39,545 bases of DNA from Solidesulfovibrio aerotolerans (lineage in GTDB: Bacteria > Desulfobacterota > Desulfovibrionia > Desulfovibrionales > Desulfovibrionaceae), in the NCBI RefSeq assembly GCF_009856865.1, contig NZ_WVUD01000036.1:1-39545 (forward strand). The letters are read 5' to 3'. The stretch's first letter is position 1, and every line of letters starts with the position of its first letter. Shown piece by piece: positions 30,449-39,058 of this stretch. The notes beneath the pieces were generated by a model that had not been told where the DNA came from, searched no databases, and was given only the letters and a program-made list of their open reading frames with translations. Both the position numbers and the translations under genes were made by a program.

Positions 30449-31651
30449 CTACGTGCGGTAGTCGGCGTTGATTTTGATATAGTCGTAGGTCAGATCCGAG
30501 GCCAGCAGCAGGTAGCGGCCCGGTCCGCCGCCCAGTTCCACGTCGATGGGGATTTCGCCCCGGCGCATGTGGGGGGCGAGCAGCGCGTCCAGGTCATCGG
30601 CCACGGGCATGCCGCCCTCAAAGACCGGCACCCCGCCGATGCGCACGGCGACGTCCTCGGGATCAAACACGGCACCGCTGCGGCCAAGGGCGGCCACGAT
30701 GCGCCCCCAGTTGGCGTCGCGGCCGAAAAAGGCCGTCTTGACCAGCGGCGAATTGCCCACGGCCCGGGCCGCCAGTTCGGCGTCGGCGTGGGAGGCCGCG
30801 CCCCGGACCTTGATGCGCAGGATTTTGGTGCCGCCCTCGGCGTCCTGGACCAGCATGGCGGCCAGGGTCTGGCACACGTCGGCCATGACCGCCAGCAGGG
30901 CCTGCCGGCCCTCGGCCGAGTCGATGACCACTTCGGACGCGCCGTTGGCCAGGGCCAGGACGCAGTCGTTGGTGGAGGTGTCGCCGTCCACGGTGATGCT
31001 GTTAAAGCTGCGGTCGGCAGCGGCGGCCACGGCCTCCTGCCACCACAGCGACCCGACCTTGGCGTCGCACAACAGCACCCCGATCATGGTGGCCATATTG
31101 GGGGCGATCATGCCGGCACCCTTGGCCATGCCGAGCACCCGCACTTCGCCGGAGTCGGTGACCAGCGTGCCCCAGGCAATCTTGGGGAATCCGTCGGTGG
31201 TCATGATGGCCTTGGCCGCCGCCACGGGCGAGGTTTCGCCAAGGCTGGCGGCCAGGGCAGGCACGACGGCCTTCCATTTGTCCATTTTCAGCCGCGCCCC
31301 AATGACGCCGGTGGAGGCCGGCAGGATCTCGTTGGGCGAGAGGTCGGTGGCCTTGGCCACCAGGGCCAGGGTTTCGCGGCAATCGGCGATGCCGGCGGCA
31401 CCGGTGCAGGCGTTGGCCTGGCCGGCATTGATGAGGATGGCCCGGGCATGGCCGCCGGTTGTGGCGATGTGCCCCTTGGCCACGGTGACCGGCGCGGCCT
31501 GGAACAGATTCTGGGTAAACACGCCGGCAGCGGCGGCCGGGCCGTCGCTGACAATCAGGGCCAGATCGTCGCGGCCGGTGCTATATTTGAAACCGGCGGC
31601 GGCGGTGGCGAAGGAAAAGCCTTTGGGCACAGGGATGACGGACGAAGGCAT
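30449..31651 (-). CDS. argJ: Glutamate N-acetyltransferase / amino-acid acetyltransferase (ArgJ)
   Basis: A 400-aa ArgJ, normal in length. The self-cleavage site lies in KGAGMIAPNMATM: the chain is expected to be cut between Ala187 and Thr188, with Thr188 as nucleophile. Other family blocks include INAGQANACTG, STGVIG, MTTDGFPK, SFNSITVDGDTSTND and FGRDANWGRI. The enzyme recycles the acetyl group from N-acetylornithine to glutamate in arginine synthesis; whether it also uses acetyl-CoA is not visible. AAGGAG lies 6 nt upstream of the ATG. No other arg gene is adjacent. Confidence 0.96.
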   Translation of the reverse strand: MPSSVIPVPKGFSFATAAAGFKYSTGRDDLALIVSDGPAAAAGVFTQNLFQAAPVTVAKGHIATTGGHARAILINAGQANACTGAAGIADCRETLALVAKATDLSPNEILPASTGVIGARLKMDKWKAVVPALAASLGETSPVAAAKAIMTTDGFPKIAWGTLVTDSGEVRVLGMAKGAGMIAPNMATMIGVLLCDAKVGSLWWQEAVAAAADRSFNSITVDGDTSTNDCVLALANGASEVVIDSAEGRQALLAVMADVCQTLAAMLVQDAEGGTKILRIKVRGAASHADAELAARAVGNSPLVKTAFFGRDANWGRIVAALGRSGAVFDPEDVAVRIGGVPVFEGGMPVADDLDALLAPHMRRGEIPIDVELGGGPGRYLLLASDLTYDYIKINADYRT

Positions 31652-31713
31652 AGGTGCTCCTTATCGCAATTGCAGGGTCTCGTCTTTGGGCTGCTGCTCG
31701 TCCAACCAACCTG

Positions 31714-32187
31714 TCAGGGCTGTGCCCGGGGACTGGCCGCCGGGGCGACGGGGTTGCGCGGCGGCGCTTGCAGCTCCTCGCGGGTGATCACGCCGTCGTT
31801 GTTGGCGTCGAAGCGGCGAAATTCGCGTTCCTGAACGTTGCGCCATTCTTCCAGGGTGACCCGGCCGTTGCGGTCGGCGTCCAGGGCCTCAAAGCGGGCG
31901 GCCTGTCCTGGCGCGGCGGCAGGAGCGGCCGCAGCCGGAACCGGGGCCGGCTTGGCCACCGGGGCCGGCACGGCCAGGGGGCGCTCGGCCAGCCTGGGAG
32001 CCGGCCCGCCGGCAGGCGACTGGGCCGGCCCAGCCGTTGCGCCCGCTTCCCCCTGGGGCAAATCCGGCGACGGATAGGACGTCTGGGCGACCCGGGCCGG
32101 CGTCTGCGGACTCGTGGCGGTGCAGGCCGCACCGCCAAGGGCTGCGGCCAGGGCCAATACGGCTGCATAACGGGTGGTTTGCCGCAT
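31714..32187 (-). CDS. EF-hand lipoprotein with Pro/Ala-rich linker
   Basis: A 157-aa protein with a signal peptide ending in a lipobox-like GGAAC (Cys about 22), so probably a lipoprotein. A long Ala/Pro/Val linker (about 25-95) carries the C-terminal EF-hand pair: DADRNGRVTLEEW and DANNDGVITREEL, both canonical Ca2+ loops with Gly at position 6 and Glu at 12. The linker would let the Ca2+ module reach across the periplasm. Possible roles are Ca2+ buffering or Ca2+-dependent contact with a partner; nothing in the sequence decides. It lies 62 bp upstream of argJ on the same strand, so they may be co-transcribed. Confidence 0.85.
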   Translation of the reverse strand: MRQTTRYAAVLALAAALGGAACTATSPQTPARVAQTSYPSPDLPQGEAGATAGPAQSPAGGPAPRLAERPLAVPAPVAKPAPVPAAAAPAAAPGQAARFEALDADRNGRVTLEEWRNVQEREFRRFDANNDGVITREELQAPPRNPVAPAASPRAQP

Positions 32188-32331
32188 GGGCAACGCTCCT
32201 TGGCCGGTCCTCGCCGGCACTCCCTTGCCCCCGGACAAATCGGGCAACGCGGGGTCTTTGTTTACACCAAACGCGAGCGACCGGCCATACCCGGTCTTGA
32301 CAGTCCCCCGCTGCTTTGCCAAGCCCCGGGC

Positions 32332-33687
32332 ATGTACAAAGCCTGTTTGCCGTTGCTGCTCGCAGCGACGTTCGCCCTCGCCCCTGTCCCGGTCCGGGCC
32401 GCCTCCCTGGACAACGAGCTTTTCATCGGAACCGAGGCCCTGTTGCGGGGTCGCTTTGAATTGGCGAGCCAGAGCTTTGCCCAGGCCCTGGCCCTGGACC
32501 CGGACAATCCCTATGCCCGCACCCGGCTGGGGCTGGCCCTTTGGGGCGCAGGCCAAGCCGCCACCGCCCGGGCGGAACTGGAAAAAGCCCTGGCGGCGCG
32601 GGCCGACGATCTTTTTGCGTTGTGGAGCCTTGGCTGCCTGGATCTGCTGGCCGGGCAGCCGGCGGCGGCGGCCGGGCGTTTCGCGGCCCTGGCCAAGGCC
32701 GATCCCGGCAACATCCGAAGCATTCTCGGGCTTGGGCTGGCCGCCCTGGAGGACGGCCACACGGCCGAAGGCGTCGGCCTTTTGGCCACGGTGCAGCAGA
32801 CCGGGTCCGACGACGCCCTGGTCCGATTTCTGTGCGGCTATGCCTTCTGGCTTTTAAACGCCCCGGCCAATGCCCGGCTGGAGTTGGAACGCTCGCTCGA
32901 ACTTGAACCGCGCAGCACCGCCTGCCTGGAACTGCTCGGGCTGGTCTATCACCGCCAGGGCCAGCCGCAGTTGGCGGCCAGCGCCTGGGGGCAAGCCCTG
33001 GCCATCGACCCGCACGCGGCGGGGGCGCGATTTTTCTTGTCACGTCTGGCCGAGGACGAAGGCCTGGCCGCGACCCTGGCCGACCGGCCGGCCGAGGCCA
33101 AACGGGCCTACGAGCGCGCCCTTGCGGCAGACCCGGGCAATGCGGCAGCGGCCAAGGCCCTGGGGCTGGCCATCATGCCGCCGCTGGCCCAGCCCGGGGA
33201 GGCCAGAGGGGTTTCGCCTCGTCGGGACCGCCCCAGCGGCGGGGAAACGGTCTCCCGGACTGCCGGGGCGACAAAAAAAGCGGTGCAGCCGGGCAAGGCG
33301 GCCGGCAAGGGCACCATCGAGGGCAACGCCCCGGCCGAGACGACGGCCACGGTGCCGCCAATCCCGACGCCGCCGGATACCGTCGCAAAACCGGCTGCGC
33401 CGCCAGCCAAAAAGTCGCGCAAGGCAAAGGCCGCAGACGCCGCAGCCACCTCCGCCGCGCCCCCGGCTCCAGGGCCGGCGGCCGCCCCGGCCGAGACGCC
33501 GGCCACGGTGCCGCCAGTCCCGACGCCGCCGGATGCGGTCGAAAAGCCGACTGCGCCGCCAGCCAAAAAAGCACGCAAGGCAAAGGCCGGCGTTACAGCA
33601 GCCACACCGGGCGCGACTGCCCCGGCAACACCGCCAGCGCCACCGGCCGCCACCACGCCGGCCGGCGAGGGCGCCCCCCCCTGGTAA
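32332..33687 (+). CDS. Exported TPR protein with a repeated Lys/Pro-rich tail
   Basis: A 451-aa protein: signal peptide (1-24, ...PVRAAS), then about seven TPR units (30-285; for example RFELASQSFAQALALDPDNP and AEAKRAYERALAADPGNAAA), then a disordered tail (290-451). The tail contains two copies, 52 codons apart, of ATVPPxPTPPD...APPAKK-xRKAKA, giving Lys/Arg clusters separated by Pro/Ala. TPR arrays bind partner proteins; the basic Pro-rich tail could contact the cell wall or an acidic polymer. The Shine-Dalgarno is weak. It is divergent from the EF-hand lipoprotein gene, 144 bp away. Confidence 0.75.
   Translation: MYKACLPLLLAATFALAPVPVRAASLDNELFIGTEALLRGRFELASQSFAQALALDPDNPYARTRLGLALWGAGQAATARAELEKALAARADDLFALWSLGCLDLLAGQPAAAAGRFAALAKADPGNIRSILGLGLAALEDGHTAEGVGLLATVQQTGSDDALVRFLCGYAFWLLNAPANARLELERSLELEPRSTACLELLGLVYHRQGQPQLAASAWGQALAIDPHAAGARFFLSRLAEDEGLAATLADRPAEAKRAYERALAADPGNAAAAKALGLAIMPPLAQPGEARGVSPRRDRPSGGETVSRTAGATKKAVQPGKAAGKGTIEGNAPAETTATVPPIPTPPDTVAKPAAPPAKKSRKAKAADAAATSAAPPAPGPAAAPAETPATVPPVPTPPDAVEKPTAPPAKKARKAKAGVTAATPGATAPATPPAPPAATTPAGEGAPPW
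33337..33600 (+). repeat. 156-bp direct repeat coding the TPR protein tail
   Basis: The segments starting at 33337 and 33493 are near-identical for about 105 bp and are offset by exactly 156 bp (52 codons). Differences are mostly silent or conservative, which points to a tandem duplication within the gene. Confidence 0.7.
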
Positions 33688-33807
33688 GCGCACGCCCGGG
33701 TATCGGCCCGCACCGTCGCCGCAACCTGTGCCGCGCTCTGTTGACGCGCTCTCCCTCTTGCGACAAGCTGTAACAAGACCTCCACCGGAGGTGCCAAGGA
33801 GTTCGCT

Positions 33808-34116
33808 ATGATCCGATTATTTCTCGCCCTGCTTTTCGTTTTGTCCATGGCTGCGACCGCTTCGGCCCAGGCCTTTGGACCCAAGAATTATCCTGACTGT
33901 GCCATGCTGTACGCCAAAAAAGCGGCTTCACTGGACGGCGGCATGCTCATGCGCCGGGCCTGCCGCTGCCGTTTTCAGGATAAAACCGCCCCGGAGTGCA
34001 AGGAGTACACACAGGCGGCCCTGGACTGCCTCATCACCAACGTCGGGGCGGTGGCCCGCGACGAAGAGGTCTGGGGAGTGGAACGGGCCTGTCGCAGCAA
34101 GAATCCGGTGAAATAA
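33808..34116 (+). CDS. Small secreted cysteine-rich protein
   Basis: A 102-aa protein with a signal peptide (1-20, ...TASAQA). The mature part has six Cys (PDCAM, RRACRCRF, PECKE, LDCLI, RACRS), which could form three disulfides, or bind a metal. Lengths and spacings do not match a c-type haem motif (no CxxCH). No family is recognised. CCAAGGAG lies about 7 nt upstream of the ATG, and a strong terminator follows at 34153. It stands alone. Confidence 0.72.
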   Translation: MIRLFLALLFVLSMAATASAQAFGPKNYPDCAMLYAKKAASLDGGMLMRRACRCRFQDKTAPECKEYTQAALDCLITNVGAVARDEEVWGVERACRSKNPVK

Positions 34117-34152
34117 GCGGCACCCGCGTCCTGGACAACGGGTGCGCCCAAA

Positions 34153-34183
34153 CCAAAGAGCCGGCGCAAGGCCGGCTCTTTGG
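34153..34183. terminator. Bidirectional terminator
   Basis: CCAAAGAGCCGGC and GCCGGCTCTTTGG form a perfect 13-bp stem with a 5-nt loop. It serves the Cys-rich gene on the plus strand and probably the 30-aa minus-strand ORF that faces it. Confidence 0.8.
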
Positions 34184-34248
34184 GGAAACGGCCGCCAGCC
34201 CGCCAAAGTGGCGGGGACGGTGTTTCACTTTCTTATTTCGTTAAACAG

Positions 34249-34341
34249 CTATTGCGGTTTGAGCACGGCATCGGCCATTCGGGACAAGGCAAAGCAACAC
34301 ACAACCACGAGGGATACCAGGATAAGTTTTTCTACGAACAT
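34249..34341 (-). CDS. Tiny single-pass membrane peptide, 30 aa
   Basis: On the minus strand an ATG (34341) follows GGAGG at 8-nt spacing and opens a 30-codon frame to TAG at 34249. The product starts MFVEKLILVSLVVVCCFALS, a single membrane helix with two adjacent Cys, and ends in a short polar tail (LKPQ). The good Shine-Dalgarno, the membrane-peptide composition and the terminator downstream speak for a real gene, but it is very short and no family is known. Chance is possible. Confidence 0.45.
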   Translation of the reverse strand: MFVEKLILVSLVVVCCFALSRMADAVLKPQ

Positions 34342-34433
34342 GGGCGTAACCTCCGCTTGGCATTCTCTCTAGCAACCGGCGTGCCAGCCGATCCCAGGGC
34401 CAAGGCCGTGCGCCCACCGCGCCAACCAGCCGC

Positions 34434-34467
34434 AAAAAAAAGCCCCCCGGCGAACCGAGGGGCTTTT
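34434..34467 (-). terminator. Terminator of the upp-uraA operon
   Basis: Read on the minus strand, AGCCCCTCGG and CCGGGGGGCT form a 10-bp stem with one mismatch and a 4-nt loop, followed by a T-run. It lies just after the uraA stop. Confidence 0.85.
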
Positions 34468-34489
34468 CGATCGGGAGCCGGCCGAGCCG

Positions 34490-35740
34490 TCAGGCGTCTT
34501 TGGGCGAGCGGGGCAGCACGGCGTTTAAGACCACCCCCACCACGCCGGCCAGACCGATGCCTTCCAGGTGAATGCCGCCAAAGGAAAAGGCCATCTTGCC
34601 CATGCCGAAAACGATAATGAGCGCCACGATGGCCATGTTGCGCGGCTCCATGAGATCAGCCCCCTCGCGCACCAGGGAGTTAAGCCCGACCACCATGATG
34701 GCACCGAACAGCAGCAGCATGATGCCGCCCATGACCGGCGTGGGGATGGTCTGGAGCAACGCCCCGAGCTTGCCCACAAAGGCCAGGCAGACGGCAGTGA
34801 CGGCCGCCCAGGTCATGAGCGCCGGATTATAAATCTTAATCAGCGACACCGCACCCGTGACCTCGGCATAGGTGGTCAGCGGCGGGCCGCCCAGGCAGCC
34901 GGCCAACAGCGTGGCCACGCCGTCGCCCATAAGCGAGCGGTGGACGCCCGGATTCTCCAGATAGTTGCGCCCCGTCACCTGCCCAATGGCAATGACCCCG
35001 CCGAAATGCTCGATGATGGGGGCAATGGCCACCGGCACGATAATGAGCACGGCGTCGAGGTTAAACTCCGGCCCCACAAACGACGGCATGGCAAACCACG
35101 GCGCAGCCGCCACAGGCGTAAAATCCACCATCCCCAGAAACAGGCTGGCCGCGTACCCGGCCCCGATGCCGCACAAAATCGGCACCAGCCGCAACAGCCC
35201 CCGGCCCCGGATGGCCACCAGCACCGTGACGGCCAGGGAAAACAGCGACACGCCCATGGCCATGGTTTGCGGGTACAAAACAGCCGCGCCGTCGCCGGTC
35301 TTGCCCATGGCCATGTACACGCCGACCGGGGCCAGGATCAGGCCGATGACCATGATGACCGGCCCGGTGACGATGGTGGGCAAAAGCTTGAGGAGAAAGC
35401 CCACGCCCCGCCATTTGATGACCAGCGCCGCCAGCATGTAGGCAAACCCCACGCAGGCCAGGGCACCGAGTGTGGCCGGCACGCCGTAGGTCTTCACGCA
35501 ATACATAATGGGTGCGATAAAGGCGAACGACGAACCCAAAAAGATCGGGATGCGAAATTTGGTAAGCACCTGATAGATCAAGGTGCCTACACCAGCGCAA
35601 AAAAGGGCCACGTTGGGATTAAGGCCCGTTAAGAGCGGCACCAGCACCAGCGCCCCAAAGGCCACAAAAAGCATCTGCGCCCCCACGGGGAAATCCCGCA
35701 GCCGCAGTTTGTAGTCGCTCCCCGAATCCTGCGTCATCAC
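34490..35740 (-). CDS. uraA: Uracil permease (UraA, NCS2 family)
   Basis: A 416-aa integral membrane protein with about 14 hydrophobic segments. NCS2 landmarks: FLGSSFAFIAPI in segment 3, a conserved acidic residue in VAIAPIIEHFGGVIAIGQVTGRNY, the segment 10 motif GDGVATLLAGCLGGPPLTTYAEVTGAV, and PTPVMGGIMLLLFG. UraA imports uracil with a proton. It follows upp on the same strand, so imported uracil can be trapped as UMP at once. Between the two genes lie four 32-bp direct repeats, unusual inside an operon. The ATG may be either of two adjacent Met codons; a GGAGGGAG-type sequence lies upstream. Confidence 0.96.
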   Translation of the reverse strand: MMTQDSGSDYKLRLRDFPVGAQMLFVAFGALVLVPLLTGLNPNVALFCAGVGTLIYQVLTKFRIPIFLGSSFAFIAPIMYCVKTYGVPATLGALACVGFAYMLAALVIKWRGVGFLLKLLPTIVTGPVIMVIGLILAPVGVYMAMGKTGDGAAVLYPQTMAMGVSLFSLAVTVLVAIRGRGLLRLVPILCGIGAGYAASLFLGMVDFTPVAAAPWFAMPSFVGPEFNLDAVLIIVPVAIAPIIEHFGGVIAIGQVTGRNYLENPGVHRSLMGDGVATLLAGCLGGPPLTTYAEVTGAVSLIKIYNPALMTWAAVTAVCLAFVGKLGALLQTIPTPVMGGIMLLLFGAIMVVGLNSLVREGADLMEPRNMAIVALIIVFGMGKMAFSFGGIHLEGIGLAGVVGVVLNAVLPRSPKDA

Positions 35741-35782
35741 TCCCTCCTCGTCACATGGCCCGTGGCCGGCTGACCGGCCGCT

Positions 35783-35910
35783 CCGATGCAGTGACGTCCG
35801 TGCCTGTTGTTATTCCGATGTAGCGACATTCCCAATCGTTGATATTTCGATAGAGCGACGTCAGTACCAGTCGTTATCCCAATGAAATTGAGTCCGTGCC
35901 GTGGCTATTT
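35783..35910. repeat. Four diverged 32-bp tandem direct repeats between upp and uraA
   Basis: Units start at 35783, 35815, 35847 and 35879, an exact 32-bp period. Each resembles CCGATGNAGNGACGTCCGTG followed by CCNGTNGTTATT. The last unit runs across the upp stop codon (35905-35907). The units have drifted but keep length, so 32 bp (three helical turns) may matter. No CRISPR-like spacers are present. Confidence 0.65.
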
Positions 35911-36531
35911 TGTGCCGAAAATCTTGTCGCCGGCATCGCCCAGGCCCGGCAGGATATAGCCGTGTTCGTTTAAGCGCTCGTCAATGGCGGCGGTATAGAT
36001 GGCCACGTCGGGATGCTCTTTTTCCAGCCGGGCCAGCCCTTCCGGGGCGCAGACCAGAAACAGGCCCATGATGCGCCGGCAGCCGGCTTCCTTGAGCAGA
36101 TTGATGGTGGCGATAAGGGTGCCGCCGGTGGCCAGCATGGGATCGAGGATCATGGCGTGGCGCTTGTGGATTTTTTTGGCCAGCTTGACGTAATAGCGCA
36201 CCGGCTCCAGCGTTTCCTCGTTGCGATACATGCCGACCACGCTGACCTTGACCCCGGGGATCATGTCGATGACGCCGTCCATCATGCCAAGGCCGGCCCG
36301 CAGGATGGGGACCACGGTGATCTTTTTGCCGACAATCTGGTCCACTTCCACCGGCCCGGCCCAGCCGTGGATCATTTTTTTCTCGGTGGGCAGGGACTTG
36401 GTGGCCTCGTAGGTCAGCAACCGGCCGATTTCGTTGGCCAGTTCCCGGAAATTTTTGGTGCTGATACTGTTTTCACGCAGCAAGCCAAGCTTGTGGCGCA
36501 CCAGGGGATGATCGACGACGGTGACGGGCAT
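35905..36531 (-). CDS. upp: Uracil phosphoribosyltransferase
   Basis: A 208-aa enzyme of the usual length. The PRPP-binding motif is [17 protein letters not shown], and the C-terminal [18 protein letters not shown] closes the uracil pocket. The N-terminus [15 protein letters not shown] is typical. It makes UMP from uracil and PRPP. It is the first gene of a two-gene unit with uraA. GGAG lies upstream of the ATG. Nothing odd in the protein. Confidence 0.97.
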   Translation of the reverse strand: MPVTVVDHPLVRHKLGLLRENSISTKNFRELANEIGRLLTYEATKSLPTEKKMIHGWAGPVEVDQIVGKKITVVPILRAGLGMMDGVIDMIPGVKVSVVGMYRNEETLEPVRYYVKLAKKIHKRHAMILDPMLATGGTLIATINLLKEAGCRRIMGLFLVCAPEGLARLEKEHPDVAIYTAAIDERLNEHGYILPGLGDAGDKIFGTK

Positions 36532-36715
36532 GGCAGCTCCTGCGGGTGTTTACGGTGGAGGCGGGTGTGCCGGTTCCGGCTGGCGTATGGCTACACCAGA
36601 AAACCGCCCCAGGCCGCCCCGGCGGGGGGGGCGGCGGGCGGACTGCGTTTAGCCGGCGTTGTGCCGGCTTGGGCCGGTGGGGTCAAGAGGCAACGCGGGA
36701 CAAGGCCCCGCAGAT

Positions 36716-36765
36716 AAAAAGGCAGGCCGGGCGGAGAAACGGCTTTGGCCGCCTCCCCGCCCGGC
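36716..36765 (-). terminator. Terminator of the second chemoreceptor gene
   Basis: On the minus strand CCGGGCGGGGAG pairs with CTCCGCCCGG (one bulge), followed by CTGCC and a T-run at 36716-36720. The remaining gap to upp (36532-36715) is very GC-rich with no gene seen. Confidence 0.6.
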
Positions 36766-36784
36766 ACAAGCGGGGACGCCGCGA

Positions 36785-39058
36785 TCAGCCGGCCTTGAGG
36801 GATGTCACCAGCCGGTTCAGATTTTCGGCCTGCTCCGCCAGCTCTTCGACGGACCCGGCCGCCCGGGCCATGGCCTGGGCCGTGTCGTCGGAGATGCGGT
36901 TGATGTCCTCAACAGCCCGGTTGATCTCCTCGCTGGCGGCGGATTGCTGCTCGGAGGCCGTGGCGATGGAGCGCACCTGATCGGCGGAACTCTCCACAAT
37001 GGCCACGATCTCTTCCAGCACAGTACCCGACCGGCCAGCCAACTCCGTGGCCTGATCAACAGCCCGGGCCGCGCCCTCGACGCCGTCGATGCTCGACTTG
37101 GCCCCGGCCTGGATGGCGTGCACGGCCGCGCCCACTTCCTTGGTGGCGGTCATGGTCTTTTCGGCCAGTTTGCGCACCTCGTCAGCCACCACCGCAAAGC
37201 CCCGGCCCGCGTCGCCGGCCCGGGCAGCCTCGATGGCGGCGTTTAAGGCCAGCAGGTTGGTCTGGTCGGCAATGTCGGAAATGACACCGATGATCGTGCC
37301 AATGCCGTCGGCTTGCTGGCCCAGCGCATCCATGTTGGTGCGAAGAGCGGCCGCGCGGTCCTGGACAGCCCCGATGGCCGCCACCACCTGACGCACCATG
37401 CCGGCCCCGTCGTTGGCCTTGTCCCGGGCGGTGCCGGCGCTCTGGGCCGCCTCGGAGGCGTTTTTCGCCACTTCGAGCACCGTGGCGTTCATCTCTTCCA
37501 TGGCCGTGGCGGTTTCGCCGGCGTGCTGGCGCTGGATGTCCGCCCCTTCCTTGGACTGGTCAATCTGGGAGGCCAAGGCACCTGAGGCGTCGGACACGGC
37601 CCGGGCCACATCCTCAATCCGGGCGGCCGCGTCGAGCCGGCCCTGGCGCTGGGCCTCGGCCGCCTGACTGCGGGCCACCTCGGCCTCGGCCACGGCAGCC
37701 TGGGCCTGCTCGGCTGCGGTGGCGGCTTCGCGGGTTTTTTCCTCGGCCTGGGCGATCATTGTCTTGAGGTTATCGACCATGCGCGTGAGCGCCTTGGCCA
37801 AAACGCCGGTCTCATCCACCTGATTGATGGCCAGGGTCTGGGTGAAATCGCCCTCGGCCACCTTGCCGGCAAAGGCCGTGGCCTGACGCAGGGGGCGTAC
37901 GAGGCTGGCGGCAAAAACCCACAGCACGGCCAGCGCCGCCGCCGCGACCCCAAGGCCCACGCCGATCTGCCACACGGTGGTCTCATGCCCCCGGGCGGCC
38001 ATCTCGGCGTCGAGCTTCTTGCTTTCGGCCAGCACGATATTGCCGTGCACCCGGACCAGCACGGCCCAGGGCCGGTCGGTGCGGCCAAGCTGGATGGGGG
38101 CCAGAGCCCGGTACAGGCCGGTGACGTCGCTGACGTCAACCATGGATTTGCCTTCCTTAATCCCCTTGGCCAGATCTTCCCAATCCTTTGAGATAACGCT
38201 TAAAGCCTGCCCCACAGCCTCGGGCTTCTCGCTGCTGGCCACGACCAGACCGTCATGGCTGATGATGGCCACATCGCCCTGGCCGCCGTACAGGGAGGTA
38301 TCGACCTTTTTGGACAACTCCTGGAGAAAATTAAGCCGCAGATCAGTACCGGCCACGCCCAGGAACTTGCCGTCTTTTTTGACCGGCACAGACAGGGTGG
38401 TCAGCCATTCCTGGCGACCCTGGACAATATAGGGAAAGGGGTCGAGCACGCTTTCCTTGCCGGATTCGCGCGGCCAGAGATACCAGCCGCCCTTGCGCAC
38501 GCCGTTGGGGTGGCGGTCCTGGCTTTCAAATTCGACCAGGGGCTGCAGCGCGATCTTGCCGGCCTGATCGCGGTTCCAATAGGGCACAAAACGGCCCGTC
38601 TCGTCGTGATTATCCTTGGCCGCGCCGGCAAATTCCGTGTCCCGGCCGTCCAGCGCGCCGGGTTCCCAGGCCGAATAGGTGCCCAGATACTGCGGGTTGT
38701 TTTTAAGGACTTCGACCAGGATGGTTTCGAGTACGTTGCGCACCGGATTTTTGACGCCATCCGGGTCGGTCGCCGCGCGGGCATACTGCTCGCGCAGCAC
38801 CTCAAAAGTCTTGGCCATGGTGCGGGCGGTGACGAGGTTGTCTTCCAGGGCGCTTTGGATGACTGCGGCCTGGGTGGCGGCCAGGGAGCCGAGATTGCGC
38901 TTGGCCTCGTCTTCCAGCAAAGTTCCCACCCGCTTTGAGACGAACTCCTGGGTCTGACCCGAAGAATACAGGCCATAGCCGACCAGGGCGGCGGCGGTGA
39001 CCAGCAGACAGATGCCTGCGAGCAAGATAATTTTAGCCTGGATCGATTTCAGTTGCAT
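36785..39058 (-). CDS. Methyl-accepting chemotaxis protein with large dCache sensor
   Basis: A 757-aa chemoreceptor: membrane helix 1 (about 9-31), a periplasmic dCache domain (about 40-350; [49 protein letters not shown]), helix 2 (about 365-390), HAMP ([18 protein letters not shown]) and a cytosolic signalling hairpin with the conserved tip [20 protein letters not shown]. The sensor belongs to a dCache group with the TYSAWEP and YWNRD blocks and differs from the amino-acid type of the other receptor here; the ligand is not known. The C-terminus (LVTSLKAG) has no CheR tether. No che genes are nearby. Monocistronic. Confidence 0.93.
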   Translation of the reverse strand: MQLKSIQAKIILLAGICLLVTAAALVGYGLYSSGQTQEFVSKRVGTLLEDEAKRNLGSLAATQAAVIQSALEDNLVTARTMAKTFEVLREQYARAATDPDGVKNPVRNVLETILVEVLKNNPQYLGTYSAWEPGALDGRDTEFAGAAKDNHDETGRFVPYWNRDQAGKIALQPLVEFESQDRHPNGVRKGGWYLWPRESGKESVLDPFPYIVQGRQEWLTTLSVPVKKDGKFLGVAGTDLRLNFLQELSKKVDTSLYGGQGDVAIISHDGLVVASSEKPEAVGQALSVISKDWEDLAKGIKEGKSMVDVSDVTGLYRALAPIQLGRTDRPWAVLVRVHGNIVLAESKKLDAEMAARGHETTVWQIGVGLGVAAAALAVLWVFAASLVRPLRQATAFAGKVAEGDFTQTLAINQVDETGVLAKALTRMVDNLKTMIAQAEEKTREAATAAEQAQAAVAEAEVARSQAAEAQRQGRLDAAARIEDVARAVSDASGALASQIDQSKEGADIQRQHAGETATAMEEMNATVLEVAKNASEAAQSAGTARDKANDGAGMVRQVVAAIGAVQDRAAALRTNMDALGQQADGIGTIIGVISDIADQTNLLALNAAIEAARAGDAGRGFAVVADEVRKLAEKTMTATKEVGAAVHAIQAGAKSSIDGVEGAARAVDQATELAGRSGTVLEEIVAIVESSADQVRSIATASEQQSAASEEINRAVEDINRISDDTAQAMARAAGSVEELAEQAENLNRLVTSLKAG

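Noticed and set aside
35783-35910. CRISPR array
   Set aside because: The 32-bp units follow each other without unique spacers, have diverged from each other, and no cas gene is near.
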